Origin: Profundibacterium mesophilum KAUST100406-0324
GTDB lineage: Bacteria > Pseudomonadota > Alphaproteobacteria > Rhodobacterales > Rhodobacteraceae
Direction: 5' to 3'
Assembly: GCF_009835145.1 (NCBI RefSeq)
Contig: NZ_APKE01000036.1
Span: 84,320-148,319 of the forward strand
DNA length: 64,000 nt
Part shown: one piece after another, positions 44,170 through 53,141 of the stretch
Layout: each line of letters opens with the position of its first letter
Position numbering within the stretch: the first letter of the stretch is position 1
Notes under the pieces: generated by a model
The model's database searches: none
What the model saw: only the letters and a program-made list of their open reading frames with translations
Told to the model about the DNA's origin: nothing
Made by a program: the position numbers and the translations under genes

Positions 44170-46406
44170 TCGATCCCGACGCGCCGCCGGATGTGCAGAT
44201 CGCCCGCCAGGCGCGCATCATCGATGCGCTGATCCGCCGGGCGGGGCGTGAACACGATGTCGGCGGCTCGGCCTACGCGCTGTTCCAGTCGGCAATCACC
44301 CTGCAAAGCGAGGTCTGGGCAAAGACCCGGGATCTCAAGGACGCGCTCGACACGCTCGGCCGCGCTTCCGACGAGCTGGAGATTGCCCGTTTCGACAGCG
44401 CCCGCTCGCGCACCGCGCTCGCCGAGGCCCTCGGCACGATGGAGGGGGGCTTCGCCCTTTTCGCGGACGGCCGGCTGCATGTGTGCAACGAGCTGTTCCG
44501 CCTGCTCCTGCCGGACATGACGGCGCGCATCGTGCCGGGACTCGCGCTCACCGAATATCTGTCCGCCCTGTCGAGCAGCGAATGGGTCCTCGATCCCGAG
44601 GCGGCCGATCCGGACATGCGCGCGGCGCTTCACGGACCGCCGGGGCAGGGCGCGCAGTCCAGCTTCGTCCTCGCGCTGCGCGGCGATCGCTGGTTCCAGG
44701 TCAGCCAGCAGACGACGAGTTCCGAGAACACGGTCCTTTTGCTGACGGAGATCAGCGGCCTCGTCCGGCGCAACCGGCACGAGAAGGACCGCCTGATCGA
44801 CCGGCAGGCCCATTACCTGCAGGCCGCCTTCGACCACATGAGCCTCGGCATCGCGACCTTCTCGGCCGATGGCCTCCTGATGATCCGCAACGGACGGTTC
44901 GACGAGCTTCTCGGCCTGCCTTACGCCCTGTCGCAGAAGGGCGCGCGGTTCCCGCAGGTCCTGCACGCCATCCGGCGCAGCCACCAGCTTGTGGAGGCGG
45001 AGCCCGAAAAAGCCGAGCGCTGGCCGCGCAAGCTGGGCTCGGAAGGGTGGTTGCAGGAACGTCTTCGCCACCGGGACGGCAGGGTGATCGACCTGCATGT
45101 GCACCGCCTGCCCGATGACGGGCTGCTGGTCGATGTCAACGACGTGACGCTCGAACATCGGGCGACCGAGCTTCTTGAGCGGCGGGTGGCGCGGCGCACC
45201 GCCGAGCTGACCGCGGCCAACGCCCGCCTGAGCGAGCAGCACGCGCGCCAGCGCCGCGTCGAGGAAGAGCTGCGCCTTGCCAAGGAGCGCGCCGAGGAGG
45301 CGGTCACCACGAAATCGCGCTTCCTCGCGGCGGCGAGCCACGATCTGCTGCAACCGGTCAACGCCGCGCGCCTGCTGATCTCCACGATGCATGCGCGCGA
45401 GACATTGGTGCCGGAGCACCTGGAACGCCTCGCCGGCTCCTTCGATTCGATGGAGGCGATCCTGCATGCGCTTCTCGACATCTCGCGTCTCGACAGTGCC
45501 GGCATCACGCTGAACCGCGAACCCATCGCGGTTGCCGACCTTCTCGAGGGGATCGCCCGCGATACGGCGCCCCTCGCCGCGCGGCGCGGCCTCGGCCTGC
45601 GGATCGTGCCCACCCGCGCCTGGGTGATGTCGGACCGGCACTACCTCGTACGGTCCCTGCAGAACCTCGTCACCAATGCGATCCAGTATACCCAGAAGGG
45701 GCGCATCCTTGTCGGCTGCCGCCGCTGCGGCGATGACCTGCGGCTCGAGGTCTGGGATACCGGCATCGGGATCGCGCGGGAGGATCGCGACCGCATCTTC
45801 GAGGAATTCACCCGCGCCAGCGGAACCACCGCGGGCTCGAATGTGGGCCTGGGCCTGTCCATCGTCGAGCGGGCCTGCCGGCTTCTGGGGCACGAGGTCA
45901 CGCTGCGATCGGAGCCCGGGCAGGGATCGGTCTTCGGCATCCGCCTGCCGCGCGCCAAGGTCGCGCCGCGCGCGCCGCAGGAGCGTGATTTCCCGGTAGC
46001 GCCGCATCTGGCAAGCGATCTCATCGCCCTCGTGATCGAGAACGATGCCGATGTGCTCTTCGCCACGACGCAGCTTCTCGAGAGCTGGGGCGCGTCGGTG
46101 CTGCCGGCCGCGAACGGGGCCGAGGCCGCCGCCCTGGTGCGCGATATCGGAATGGTACCCGACATCGTGCTCGCCGATCAGCAGCTCGATCACGGCGAGA
46201 CCGGGCTTGAGGTGATCGCGGCGCTCAGGGCCGATCACGGCGCCGCGCTTCCGGCGCTTGTCATTTCGGCCGATCGCTCGCCCGAGCTGCGCTCCGAGGC
46301 CGCCCTGGCGGGGATCACCATCCTCGAGAAACCTGTCCAGCCGGGGCGCTTGCGCGCGCTCATCGAATGGCAGACCAGGCCGGATACCGACGAAAGTATT
46401 CCATGA
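44166..46406 (+). CDS. hybrid histidine kinase with PAS domains and C-terminal receiver
   Basis: This 746-residue protein has no membrane segment. Order: N-terminal coiled coil, two PAS-like domains (EGGFALFADGRLHVCNELF; MSLGIATFSADGLLMIRNGRF), a long coiled coil, HisKA with H392 (FLAAASHDLLQPVNAARL), HATPase (NLVTNAIQYTQKGRI; DTGIGI; NVGLGLSI) and a receiver with D671 (DIVLADQQLD). Being cytoplasmic, it must sense an internal signal, possibly relayed by the FIST protein. Two-component hybrids with this order are known near formaldehyde genes (AfdS type). Confidence 0.88.
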   Translation: MIDPDAPPDVQIARQARIIDALIRRAGREHDVGGSAYALFQSAITLQSEVWAKTRDLKDALDTLGRASDELEIARFDSARSRTALAEALGTMEGGFALFADGRLHVCNELFRLLLPDMTARIVPGLALTEYLSALSSSEWVLDPEAADPDMRAALHGPPGQGAQSSFVLALRGDRWFQVSQQTTSSENTVLLLTEISGLVRRNRHEKDRLIDRQAHYLQAAFDHMSLGIATFSADGLLMIRNGRFDELLGLPYALSQKGARFPQVLHAIRRSHQLVEAEPEKAERWPRKLGSEGWLQERLRHRDGRVIDLHVHRLPDDGLLVDVNDVTLEHRATELLERRVARRTAELTAANARLSEQHARQRRVEEELRLAKERAEEAVTTKSRFLAAASHDLLQPVNAARLLISTMHARETLVPEHLERLAGSFDSMEAILHALLDISRLDSAGITLNREPIAVADLLEGIARDTAPLAARRGLGLRIVPTRAWVMSDRHYLVRSLQNLVTNAIQYTQKGRILVGCRRCGDDLRLEVWDTGIGIAREDRDRIFEEFTRASGTTAGSNVGLGLSIVERACRLLGHEVTLRSEPGQGSVFGIRLPRAKVAPRAPQERDFPVAPHLASDLIALVIENDADVLFATTQLLESWGASVLPAANGAEAAALVRDIGMVPDIVLADQQLDHGETGLEVIAALRADHGAALPALVISADRSPELRSEAALAGITILEKPVQPGRLRALIEWQTRPDTDESIP

Positions 46407-46451
46407 CTGCGGCAGGCCGCCGGTTAGGCTGACCTGCAAGGAGGACGAGAC

Positions 46452-47210
46452 ATGAGCAAGACAGGCAAGTTGGCACGACCGGGACTGGCGATCGCCCTTG
46501 CGGCCCTGCTCGCCGCGGCCCCATCGGGCGCGCAGGAGAGCGGCGGCGGAGGCGAAGGCGCGGCCCCTGTTGGCGGCGGCGCGCTCACCGGCGCCGAGGA
46601 GACGTATGATCTGCTCTTTCGCGGCGGCACGCTTGACGAGATCGACGGTGGCCTCGTCTACACGCGCAAGGTGCGCAACACCGCGGCGCCAGAAGCCGCC
46701 GCGCGCGACACCGGCACGATCGAGATCGGCTTCGAGGAGGGCTCCGGCGACACCCCCCGCCTTGCGGCGATGCGATTCCATCAGGATGACCGCAGCAAGG
46801 GTATCGGAAGCTTTCCGGCCAGCGTCGGAAACCCCGTCATCATGTATTTCGTGGAATCTGTGATCCGTGACATGGCCGAGACGGCCGGCGGCAGCCCGTT
46901 CTACATCCGCAACCGCGTCAAGGATGCACTCGTGCAGCCCGCCGAGGTCGAAACGGTGACCTTCGAGTTCGACGGCACGCAGGTCGAGGGCCGGGCCGTG
47001 ACATTGAGACCTTTCCAGAACGATCCCAACCGCGACAGGATGCAGGGCTTCGGCGATCTCGCCCTGACCGTGACGATGTCGGAGGCCGTTCCGGGGTGGT
47101 ATCATGGCCTGACGGCCGAAATCGAAGAGGATGCGGGCACGGACGGCGCGCGCTCGGACTACCGCTCGGTCATGACCTTCGAGGGTATGGCGGGGGAGAC
47201 TGCGCGATGA
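46452..47210 (+). CDS. secreted protein of unknown function in the methylotrophy island
   Basis: This 252-residue protein has a signal peptide (LARPGLAIALAALLAAAPSGAQ) and a Gly-rich linker. A beta-rich domain of about 190 residues follows, with YDLLFRGGTLDEIDGGLVYTRKV, LAAMRFHQDDRSKGIGSFPASVGNPVIMYF and a late PGWYHGLTAEI. It has no cysteines in the mature part. AAGGAGGACGAG precedes the ATG. It overlaps the next secreted gene by four bases. I recognise no family. Confidence 0.75.
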   Translation: MSKTGKLARPGLAIALAALLAAAPSGAQESGGGGEGAAPVGGGALTGAEETYDLLFRGGTLDEIDGGLVYTRKVRNTAAPEAAARDTGTIEIGFEEGSGDTPRLAAMRFHQDDRSKGIGSFPASVGNPVIMYFVESVIRDMAETAGGSPFYIRNRVKDALVQPAEVETVTFEFDGTQVEGRAVTLRPFQNDPNRDRMQGFGDLALTVTMSEAVPGWYHGLTAEIEEDAGTDGARSDYRSVMTFEGMAGETAR

Positions 47211-47680
47211 CGGGTGCACTGGCCGCGTGCCGCCGCGCCGCCGCGCCGATCAGGGGCGGTCTCCGCGGGTCAGGCCTGGCGGGCCGTCTTTCCACGAGAG
47301 GTTTGATTGGCGCCGGCCTTGTCGCGGCCTGCCTTGCCGGGACGGCGCCGCATTCGGCGGCGCAGGGCACAGCGCCCGTGCAGAGCGATGCCGCGCGCGC
47401 GCTCAATGACTATCCGACCATCGCAAGGGCCGATTACGTCTTTGGCTGCATGGCCGCGAACGGGCAGGGGCGTGACGTCCTGATCCGCTGTTCCTGCTCG
47501 ATCGACCGGATCGCCTCGATCCTGCCCTACGAGCGGTATGTCGAGGCCGAGACCGTCCTGTCGATGCAGCAGACGGGCGGCGAGCGCATGGCGATCTTCA
47601 GAAGCGCGCCCGCCGCGCTGACGATCGTCGCAGATCTGCGCCGCGCTCAGGCCGAGGCAGAGATCCTGTGCTTTCAGTGA
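47207..47680 (+). CDS. secreted cysteine-containing protein of unknown function
   Basis: This 157-residue protein has a long basic N-terminus, then a hydrophobic export segment (LIGAGLVAACLAGTAPHSAAQG). The mature domain has FGCMAANGQGRDVLIRCSCSIDRIASILPYERYVEAETVLSMQQ and a last Cys two residues from the end. Four mature cysteines suggest two disulfides. It is coupled to the previous gene. Similar small proteins seem to accompany quinoprotein clusters, but I cannot name the family. Confidence 0.72.
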   Translation: MTGALAACRRAAAPIRGGLRGSGLAGRLSTRGLIGAGLVAACLAGTAPHSAAQGTAPVQSDAARALNDYPTIARADYVFGCMAANGQGRDVLIRCSCSIDRIASILPYERYVEAETVLSMQQTGGERMAIFRSAPAALTIVADLRRAQAEAEILCFQ

Positions 47681-47717
47681 GGCGCGCGCGCCGAGGCGGC
47701 GGCATGTCCGGCGCGGG

Positions 47718-48557
47718 TCAGCTTCCCGCCTCGACGACGAAGCTATGCTCGAAGAGGTTTCCTTCCGTGTCATGCGCCGTGACATGGAAGTTGGGTGCGC
47801 CATTGTCGGTATAGCCGAAGCGGAAGACCGGATTTTCCGAGATCGAAATCCCGCCCGTCATCGAAAAGAGAAGATCGTCGCCCTGCCGGACCTCGATCCG
47901 GTCGATGAAATGCGCAGGAATGAAAAGCTGCGTGATCTGGTCGCGTTGGAGGCCCGAATAGTTCGGATGGCGCAGCATGATCTGCGCCTCGGCGCGCCGG
48001 CCCGCCGCGCGCGGCTCGCCCGCCGCGCCATCGGGCATGAACTGGCGCAGTTTCATCAGGCCAAGGCCGGCAAGAGCCGTGCCGGGATCGCGAGAGGCCG
48101 GCGCCGAGCAGCCCCCGGATGCCTTCACGAAACGCCCGGTCATGAAATCCTCGCCGCCCTCGGTCCGCGCGATCACCCGGACATTGGAATATTGATCCAC
48201 CCGGACCCGCAGCTCCAGATCGAGCGGTGCCATGGCCGCGCCGAACTCGAATTGCGCGGCCAGCGGCGCGGGGTTCTCGTCGATGACCACGCTCGCCGAC
48301 ACGATCCGCCGGTCCCCACCGCCCCGATGCAGGCGGATCGGAACCGTCGCAGCGTCGTTCGCGCGGTAGGGCGCCGTCATCTCGATCACCCCGGCGCCGT
48401 CTTGCGGTGTCCGCTCGCCCAGAATGTCATAGGCGATCTCCTCCCAGCTGCCGCCGGGCTGAAGCTGCGAGGGCGGGGGGGCGGCCTGCGCCGATACGGC
48501 CGACAGGGTCCCATGCGTCAGGACGGTCAAGGCGAGAAGGGCGGCAAGTCTGGACAT
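47718..48557 (-). CDS. quinoprotein dehydrogenase-associated SoxYZ-like carrier
   Basis: This 279-residue secreted protein joins a SoxY-like N-terminal domain (WEEIAYDILGERTPQDGAGVIEMTAPYRANDAATVPI) to a SoxZ-like C-terminal domain (AEAQIMLRHPNYSGLQRDQITQLFIPAHFIDRIEVRQGDDLLF). A single cysteine lies in VKASGGCSAP (C150) at the domain junction, matching the swinging-arm cysteine of SoxY. Such fusions occur with PQQ dehydrogenases rather than with the sulfur oxidation complex. It is divergent from a metallohydrolase of the same predicted relay. Confidence 0.85.
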   Translation of the reverse strand: MSRLAALLALTVLTHGTLSAVSAQAAPPPSQLQPGGSWEEIAYDILGERTPQDGAGVIEMTAPYRANDAATVPIRLHRGGGDRRIVSASVVIDENPAPLAAQFEFGAAMAPLDLELRVRVDQYSNVRVIARTEGGEDFMTGRFVKASGGCSAPASRDPGTALAGLGLMKLRQFMPDGAAGEPRAAGRRAEAQIMLRHPNYSGLQRDQITQLFIPAHFIDRIEVRQGDDLLFSMTGGISISENPVFRFGYTDNGAPNFHVTAHDTEGNLFEHSFVVEAGS

Positions 48558-48710
48558 GACGGCTCCATCACTGGTTCGGCGCTGCGATCATGGCATGAAA
48601 GCGGCCATGCGGCCATCGCTCCGATGGTCTGTGCTCGTGCGCGGGGGGGGCGCTGCTAGGCTTCCGGCGTGCCGGGGCCGGTCCCGGCGGCCTGCTGGGG
48701 AGACAGGACG

Positions 48711-49784
48711 ATGTTCGAGGCGGTGCTTGCCCTCTGCCTTGCCGCGTCGCCGGAGACATGCCGCGATGCGCTTCTGCCGGGCTACGAGGCGATGGAGCGG
48801 GCGATATGCGAGGCGCGGCTTGCGGCCAACCCGCCCGATCGCCCGGCAGGCGCATCGGCCGCCGCGCGGCCGCGCTGCGTGCGCGCCGGGCCTGCGCTCT
48901 CGCTCGACGAGATCGCACCGGGCGTCTTCGTCCATGTCGGGCAGATCGCCGAACCCTCTGCGGCGAACGGTGCCGACATCTCAAATATCGGGGTGGTTAT
49001 CGGCACGGAGGCGATCGCGGTGATCGATGCGGGGGGGGCGGCATGGATCGCGGAGGCGCTCTGGCGCGCGATCAGAAAGCGCAGCGCGCTTCCCCTGCAT
49101 TATGTCATCCTCACGCATATGCATCCCGATCACGTCATGGGCGCCGACGTGCTGCGCCGGGCCGGCGCCGGCATCGTGGGCCATGCGCGCCTCTCCCGCG
49201 CCCTTGCCGACAGGCGCGCGAATTACTTCGAAAGCCTGAGCGCGCTGATCGGCGCGCGGCAGCTGCTGGGCAGTGGCGACGGTATCGGGGCGAACGGCCC
49301 CGAGATCCCGATCGAGGCGGGCGAGACCGTGCGGCTGGCGCTCGGGGGCCGCACCCTCGGCGTCCGGGCCTGGCCCAACGCGCATACCGGCACGGATGTC
49401 AGCGTGCATCTCGAAGAGGAGGGGCTGTTCTTCGCGGGGGATCTGCTCTTTGAGACGCATGTCCCGGCGCTCGACGGCTCCCTGACCGGGTGGCAGCGCA
49501 CGTTGGAGGCGCTCGGCGCGCCGCCCGATACGCCACCGGCACTGCCAGAGCGGGCTGTTCCGGGACACGGGCCGGCCGTATTGCCATGGCCTGAGGGCGG
49601 GGAAGCGCTCGTCCGGTATCTCGATGTGCTGGCCTCGGATACCCGCAAGGCGCTCGCCGAGGGACAGAGCCTTGGCGCGGCGGTTCCGGGCATCGCTGTT
49701 TCGCAGGCCCCCTTCTGGGAGCTTTTCGACGCCTACAACCCCCGCAACGCGACCGTGGCCTATACCGAGCTGGAGTGGGAATGA
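48711..49784 (+). CDS. quinoprotein relay system metallo-beta-lactamase-fold hydrolase
   Basis: This 357-residue protein has the zinc motif HMHPDH (LTHMHPDHVMGADVL), later ligands in NAHTGTDVSVH and FFAGDLLFE, and a final VPGHGPA. It is a class of secreted metallohydrolase found with SoxYZ-like carriers and PQQ dehydrogenases. The N-terminal stretch MFEAVLALCLAASPETCRD is hydrophobic with two cysteines. The substrate, perhaps a thioester or persulfide on the carrier cysteine, is not established. Confidence 0.82.
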   Translation: MFEAVLALCLAASPETCRDALLPGYEAMERAICEARLAANPPDRPAGASAAARPRCVRAGPALSLDEIAPGVFVHVGQIAEPSAANGADISNIGVVIGTEAIAVIDAGGAAWIAEALWRAIRKRSALPLHYVILTHMHPDHVMGADVLRRAGAGIVGHARLSRALADRRANYFESLSALIGARQLLGSGDGIGANGPEIPIEAGETVRLALGGRTLGVRAWPNAHTGTDVSVHLEEEGLFFAGDLLFETHVPALDGSLTGWQRTLEALGAPPDTPPALPERAVPGHGPAVLPWPEGGEALVRYLDVLASDTRKALAEGQSLGAAVPGIAVSQAPFWELFDAYNPRNATVAYTELEWE

Positions 49785-49788
49785 GGGA

Positions 49789-50418
49789 TCAATCGGCCGC
49801 TGCGCCCTGAAGCATCTGCGCGATCGCATAGAGCCGTTTCTCGATCAGAACGGGCGTTTCGCAGACATAGGTGAGCGCGCGCGCGCGATCGGTATAGATG
49901 CGCTCATCCCAGGCGATCTGTTCCTCGATCGCGTCGATCCGGTCGAAATCGGGCTCCGGCGCGCCGAGCGCCTCGTCCATTTCCACCCTTGCCGCATCGA
50001 TCCGCGTGGCAAGCGCGATCTGGTCCAGCGAATAGCGCCCGATCCCCTCGATCACCGCGCGCCGGTCCCGGGCGAGCCGCTCGAACACCTGCGCGAAAAT
50101 CGCGCCCATCATGCCGCGATCGGCGGCCTCTCCTTCGGCGAAGGCGTCGACCATCGCCTGCGCTTCTTCCAGATCGACGCGCCGCAGCGCGAGACGCTCG
50201 GCCAGCCCGGACGCCGCGGGCGCGACCGCGCCCGGCTCGATCGGGTCGGGCCACATCAGTCCGGCCGAGAGCGCCTCGACCTTGCGCTGGACGCAGGGCC
50301 ATGTCGGATCGTCGAACTCGGCGGCGGGCAGGGGCCCGGCAAGCGTGGCGGCGGCGGTGGCGAATGCCAGCGCGGCGGCGCGGATGCGCGGCCATCCCGG
50401 CAAGCGGCTTTCGTTCAT
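49789..50418 (-). CDS. secreted helical protein of unknown function
   Basis: This 209-residue protein has a signal peptide (IRAAALAFATAAATLAGPLPAAE). A mostly helical domain follows, with WPCVQRKVEALSAGLMWPDP, ERLARDRRAVIEGIGRYSLDQIALATRID and WDERIYTDRARALTYVCETP. Two mature cysteines could pair. It ends five bases from the convergent metallohydrolase and starts 164 bases from the divergent adhI. I recognise no named family. Confidence 0.72.
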   Translation of the reverse strand: MNESRLPGWPRIRAAALAFATAAATLAGPLPAAEFDDPTWPCVQRKVEALSAGLMWPDPIEPGAVAPAASGLAERLALRRVDLEEAQAMVDAFAEGEAADRGMMGAIFAQVFERLARDRRAVIEGIGRYSLDQIALATRIDAARVEMDEALGAPEPDFDRIDAIEEQIAWDERIYTDRARALTYVCETPVLIEKRLYAIAQMLQGAAAD

Positions 50419-50472
50419 GGATCGGCCTCCCTGCCAGCGAGTGTATCGGAGGCGACCGCGCTGTCCAGCATG

Positions 50473-50494
50473 GCCGACACCAACCAAGGTCGGC
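50473..50494. promoter_or_regulatory. inverted repeat upstream of adhI
   Basis: GCCGAC (50473-50478) and GTCGGC (50489-50494) are complements around a 10-base spacer, about 90 bases before adhI. It lies in the only sizeable gap upstream of the adhI-fghA-cycB-xoxF chain. It is a candidate site for the response regulator. Confidence 0.35.
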
Positions 50495-50582
50495 ATTGTT
50501 TGGCTTGGAATGCCATTGAATACTTTTCGAAACGCCGCCATGACGAACGGCCAAAAATCTGCCGAACGTAAGGAGTTCATGC

Positions 50583-51695
50583 ATGAGAACCCGTGCAGCT
50601 GTCGCACTGGAAGCCGGTAAGCCTCTCGAGGTTATGGAAGTCAATCTCGAAGGCCCGAAGGCCGGCGAGGTCCTCGTCGAGATCAAGGCGACCGGGATTT
50701 GCCACACGGACGAGTTCACCCGCTCTGGCGGCGATCCCGAGGGGATCTTCCCCGCGATCCTGGGCCATGAGGGGGCGGGCGTCGTGCTCGAGGTCGGCGA
50801 GGGCGTGACCACGCTCAAGCCCGGCGATCACGTGATCCCGCTCTACACCGCGGAATGCCGGGAATGCGAATATTGCCTCAACCCCAAGACAAACCTGTGC
50901 CAGGCGGTGCGGGCGACGCAGGGGCAGGGGGTGATGCCGGATGGCACGACGCGCTTCTCGATGCTCGATGGCACGCCGATCTATCACTACATGGGCTGCT
51001 CGACCTTCGCCAATCACACGGTCCTGCCGGAGATCGCGCTTGCCAAGGTGCGCGAGGACGCGCCCTTCGACAAGATCTGCTACATCGGCTGCGGCGTCAC
51101 CACCGGGATCGGCGCGGTGATCAACACCGCCAAGGTCGAGATCGGCTCGACCGCCATCGTCTTCGGCCTGGGCGGTATCGGTCTCAACGTGATCCAGGGA
51201 CTGCGCCTGGCCGGGGCCGATCAGATCGTCGGCGTCGATCTCAATGACGACAAGGCCGAGATGGCCCGCAAGTTCGGCATGACCGATTTCGTGAATCCCA
51301 AGAAGATCGATGGCGACATCGTGGCCCACCTGGTCGAGCTGACCGGCGGCGGCGGCGACTATACCTTCGACGCGACGGGCAACGTGAATGTCATGCGGCA
51401 GGCGCTCGAGTCGGCGCACAAGGGCTGGGGCGAGAGCATCATCATCGGCGTCGCCGGCGCGGGCCAGGAGATCTCGACGCGGCCCTTCCAGCTTGTCACC
51501 GGCCGGGTCTGGCGCGGCACCGCTTTCGGCGGCGCACGGGGCCGCACCGATGTGCCCAAGATCGTCGATTGGTACATGGACGGGAAGATCGAGATCGATC
51601 CGATGATCACCCACACGATGAGCCTCGACGACATCAACAAGGGTTTCGATCTCATGCACGAGGGCAAATCCATCCGCGCCGTCGTCACCTTCTGA
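50583..51695 (+). CDS. adhI: S-(hydroxymethyl)glutathione dehydrogenase (class III alcohol dehydrogenase)
   Basis: This 370-residue zinc enzyme oxidises the formaldehyde-glutathione adduct to S-formylglutathione with NAD. Catalytic zinc ligands are in TGICHTDEF and GHEGAGVV, and the structural zinc cysteines in [15 protein letters not shown]. The NAD fold contains [21 protein letters not shown] precedes the start. It heads a chain fghA-cycB-xoxF and is called flhA in Paracoccus. Confidence 0.95.
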   Translation: MRTRAAVALEAGKPLEVMEVNLEGPKAGEVLVEIKATGICHTDEFTRSGGDPEGIFPAILGHEGAGVVLEVGEGVTTLKPGDHVIPLYTAECRECEYCLNPKTNLCQAVRATQGQGVMPDGTTRFSMLDGTPIYHYMGCSTFANHTVLPEIALAKVREDAPFDKICYIGCGVTTGIGAVINTAKVEIGSTAIVFGLGGIGLNVIQGLRLAGADQIVGVDLNDDKAEMARKFGMTDFVNPKKIDGDIVAHLVELTGGGGDYTFDATGNVNVMRQALESAHKGWGESIIIGVAGAGQEISTRPFQLVTGRVWRGTAFGGARGRTDVPKIVDWYMDGKIEIDPMITHTMSLDDINKGFDLMHEGKSIRAVVTF

Positions 51696-51702
51696 GGGAA
51701 GT

Positions 51703-52557
51703 ATGGAAAGCATCGCCAGGAACCGGAGCTTCGGCGGCACCCAGACGGTCTACCGCCATGCGTCGAAGGTCTGCGACACGCAGATGACCTTCGCCGTCTA
51801 CCTGCCGCCGCAGGCGGAGGACGGGCCGGTTCCGGCGCTGTGGTACCTGTCGGGGCTGACCTGCACCCATGAGAACGCCATGGTGAAGGGCGGCTTCCAG
51901 GAGCATGCCGCCGAGCATGGGATCGCCCTCATCTTCCCCGATACATCGCCGCGCGGCGAGGGCGTGGCCGATGACGAGGCCTATGACCTTGGCCAGGGGG
52001 CGGGGTTCTATCTCAACGCGACCCGCGCCCCCTGGTCGGGCCATTACCGCATGTATGACTACGTTCTGGAGGAGCTGCGCGACCTGGTCTGCGGCGCGCT
52101 GCCGCTGAACGGCGACCACGGGATCACCGGCCATTCGATGGGCGGCCACGGCGCCCTGACCCTGGCGCTGCGCAACCCCGACAAGTTCCGCTCGGTGAGC
52201 GCCTTCGCCCCGATCGCCAACCCTTCGCAATCCGACTGGGGCCGCAAGCAGCTCAGCGCCTATCTCGGCGACGATGAGAGCAACTGGGCCGATCACGATG
52301 CCACCTCGCTCATGCGCGAGAACGGCTGGCCGGGCGATGTCCTGATCGACCAGGGAAGCGATGACCAGTTCTTCGACCTGTTGCGTCCGCAGGCCCTCGC
52401 GGATGTCATGACCCGGACGCGGCAGGCGGGCTCCTTCAGGATCCAGCCGGGCTACGATCACAGCTACTTTTTCGTCTCGACCTTTGCCGGCGACCATGTA
52501 GCGTGGCATGCGCAGCGCCTTTTCGGGCGCCGATCCAATGGAGGAAAACCCCAATGA
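51703..52557 (+). CDS. fghA: S-formylglutathione hydrolase
   Basis: This 284-residue alpha/beta hydrolase shows [21 protein letters not shown], the nucleophile Ser in [10 protein letters not shown], the acid region DQGSDDQFF and the His in GYDHSYFF. It releases formate and glutathione. It starts seven bases after adhI and overlaps the cytochrome gene by ATGA. Confidence 0.94.
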   Translation: MESIARNRSFGGTQTVYRHASKVCDTQMTFAVYLPPQAEDGPVPALWYLSGLTCTHENAMVKGGFQEHAAEHGIALIFPDTSPRGEGVADDEAYDLGQGAGFYLNATRAPWSGHYRMYDYVLEELRDLVCGALPLNGDHGITGHSMGGHGALTLALRNPDKFRSVSAFAPIANPSQSDWGRKQLSAYLGDDESNWADHDATSLMRENGWPGDVLIDQGSDDQFFDLLRPQALADVMTRTRQAGSFRIQPGYDHSYFFVSTFAGDHVAWHAQRLFGRRSNGGKPQ

Positions 52558-53030
52558 GAACGACAATCGCAACCACCGCGGCCCTGATGCTGTCGCTCGC
52601 CGCAGGAAGCGCCCTTGCCGGCAGCCATTCCAGCGAAGAGGCGATGAGCGAGGAGGCCAAGACCGCGATGATGGAGCAGATCACCGGAGACGCCGACGAG
52701 GGCGAGAAGGTGTTCCGCAAGTGCAAGGCCTGCCATGCCGTTGGCGAGGATGCGCGGAACAAGGTCGGCCCGCATCTCAACGGTGTCGTCGGCCGCGCGG
52801 CGGGCAGCGTGGAGGATTACACCTATTCCAGCGCGCTGATGGAGAAGGCCGAGGAGGGCCTCATCTGGACCCCCGAGGAGCTCGCGGCCTTTCTCGAGAA
52901 CCCGCGCGATTACCTGCCCGGCACCAAGATGTCCTTTGCCGGCCTGCGCAAGCAGGAGGATCGCGACGACGTGATCGCGTATCTGGCCCAGTTCGACATG
53001 GATGGAATGACGATGAAGGAGGACAATTGA
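52554..53030 (+). CDS. cycB: cytochrome c553i-like periplasmic cytochrome
   Basis: This 158-residue protein has a signal peptide ([22 protein letters not shown]). One heme c site is C57-K-A-C60-H61, with axial Met about 126 in PGTKMSF. An acidic insert precedes the heme site. It matches the inducible cytochrome c553i encoded near xoxF in Paracoccus. It is a likely electron carrier in methanol or formaldehyde oxidation. GGAGGAAAACCCC precedes the ATG. Confidence 0.88.
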   Translation: MRTTIATTAALMLSLAAGSALAGSHSSEEAMSEEAKTAMMEQITGDADEGEKVFRKCKACHAVGEDARNKVGPHLNGVVGRAAGSVEDYTYSSALMEKAEEGLIWTPEELAAFLENPRDYLPGTKMSFAGLRKQEDRDDVIAYLAQFDMDGMTMKEDN

Positions 53031-53082
53031 CGCGAGTGATCTGATCGGAGGGAGGAGAACCAATCCGGTCGAGCATCTCGCG

Positions 53083-53105
53083 GGCTGCCGGCATGCCCGG
53101 CAGCC
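53083..53105 (+). terminator. hairpin between cycB and xoxF
   Basis: GGCTGCCGG (53083-53091) pairs with CCGGCAGCC (53097-53105) around CATGC. It lies in the 111-base gap ahead of xoxF and has no T tract. It may be an attenuator or a processing site giving xoxF its own 5' end. Confidence 0.5.
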
Positions 53106-53141
53106 GCAATCTGGAAGACATTAACGTTCAGGGAGATGAAG

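Noticed and set aside
44139..47219. 1026-codon open frame antisense to the hybrid kinase and the next gene
   Set aside because: It is low-complexity Arg/Gly/Asp-rich sequence spanning two clear genes on the other strand. It is a composition artefact.
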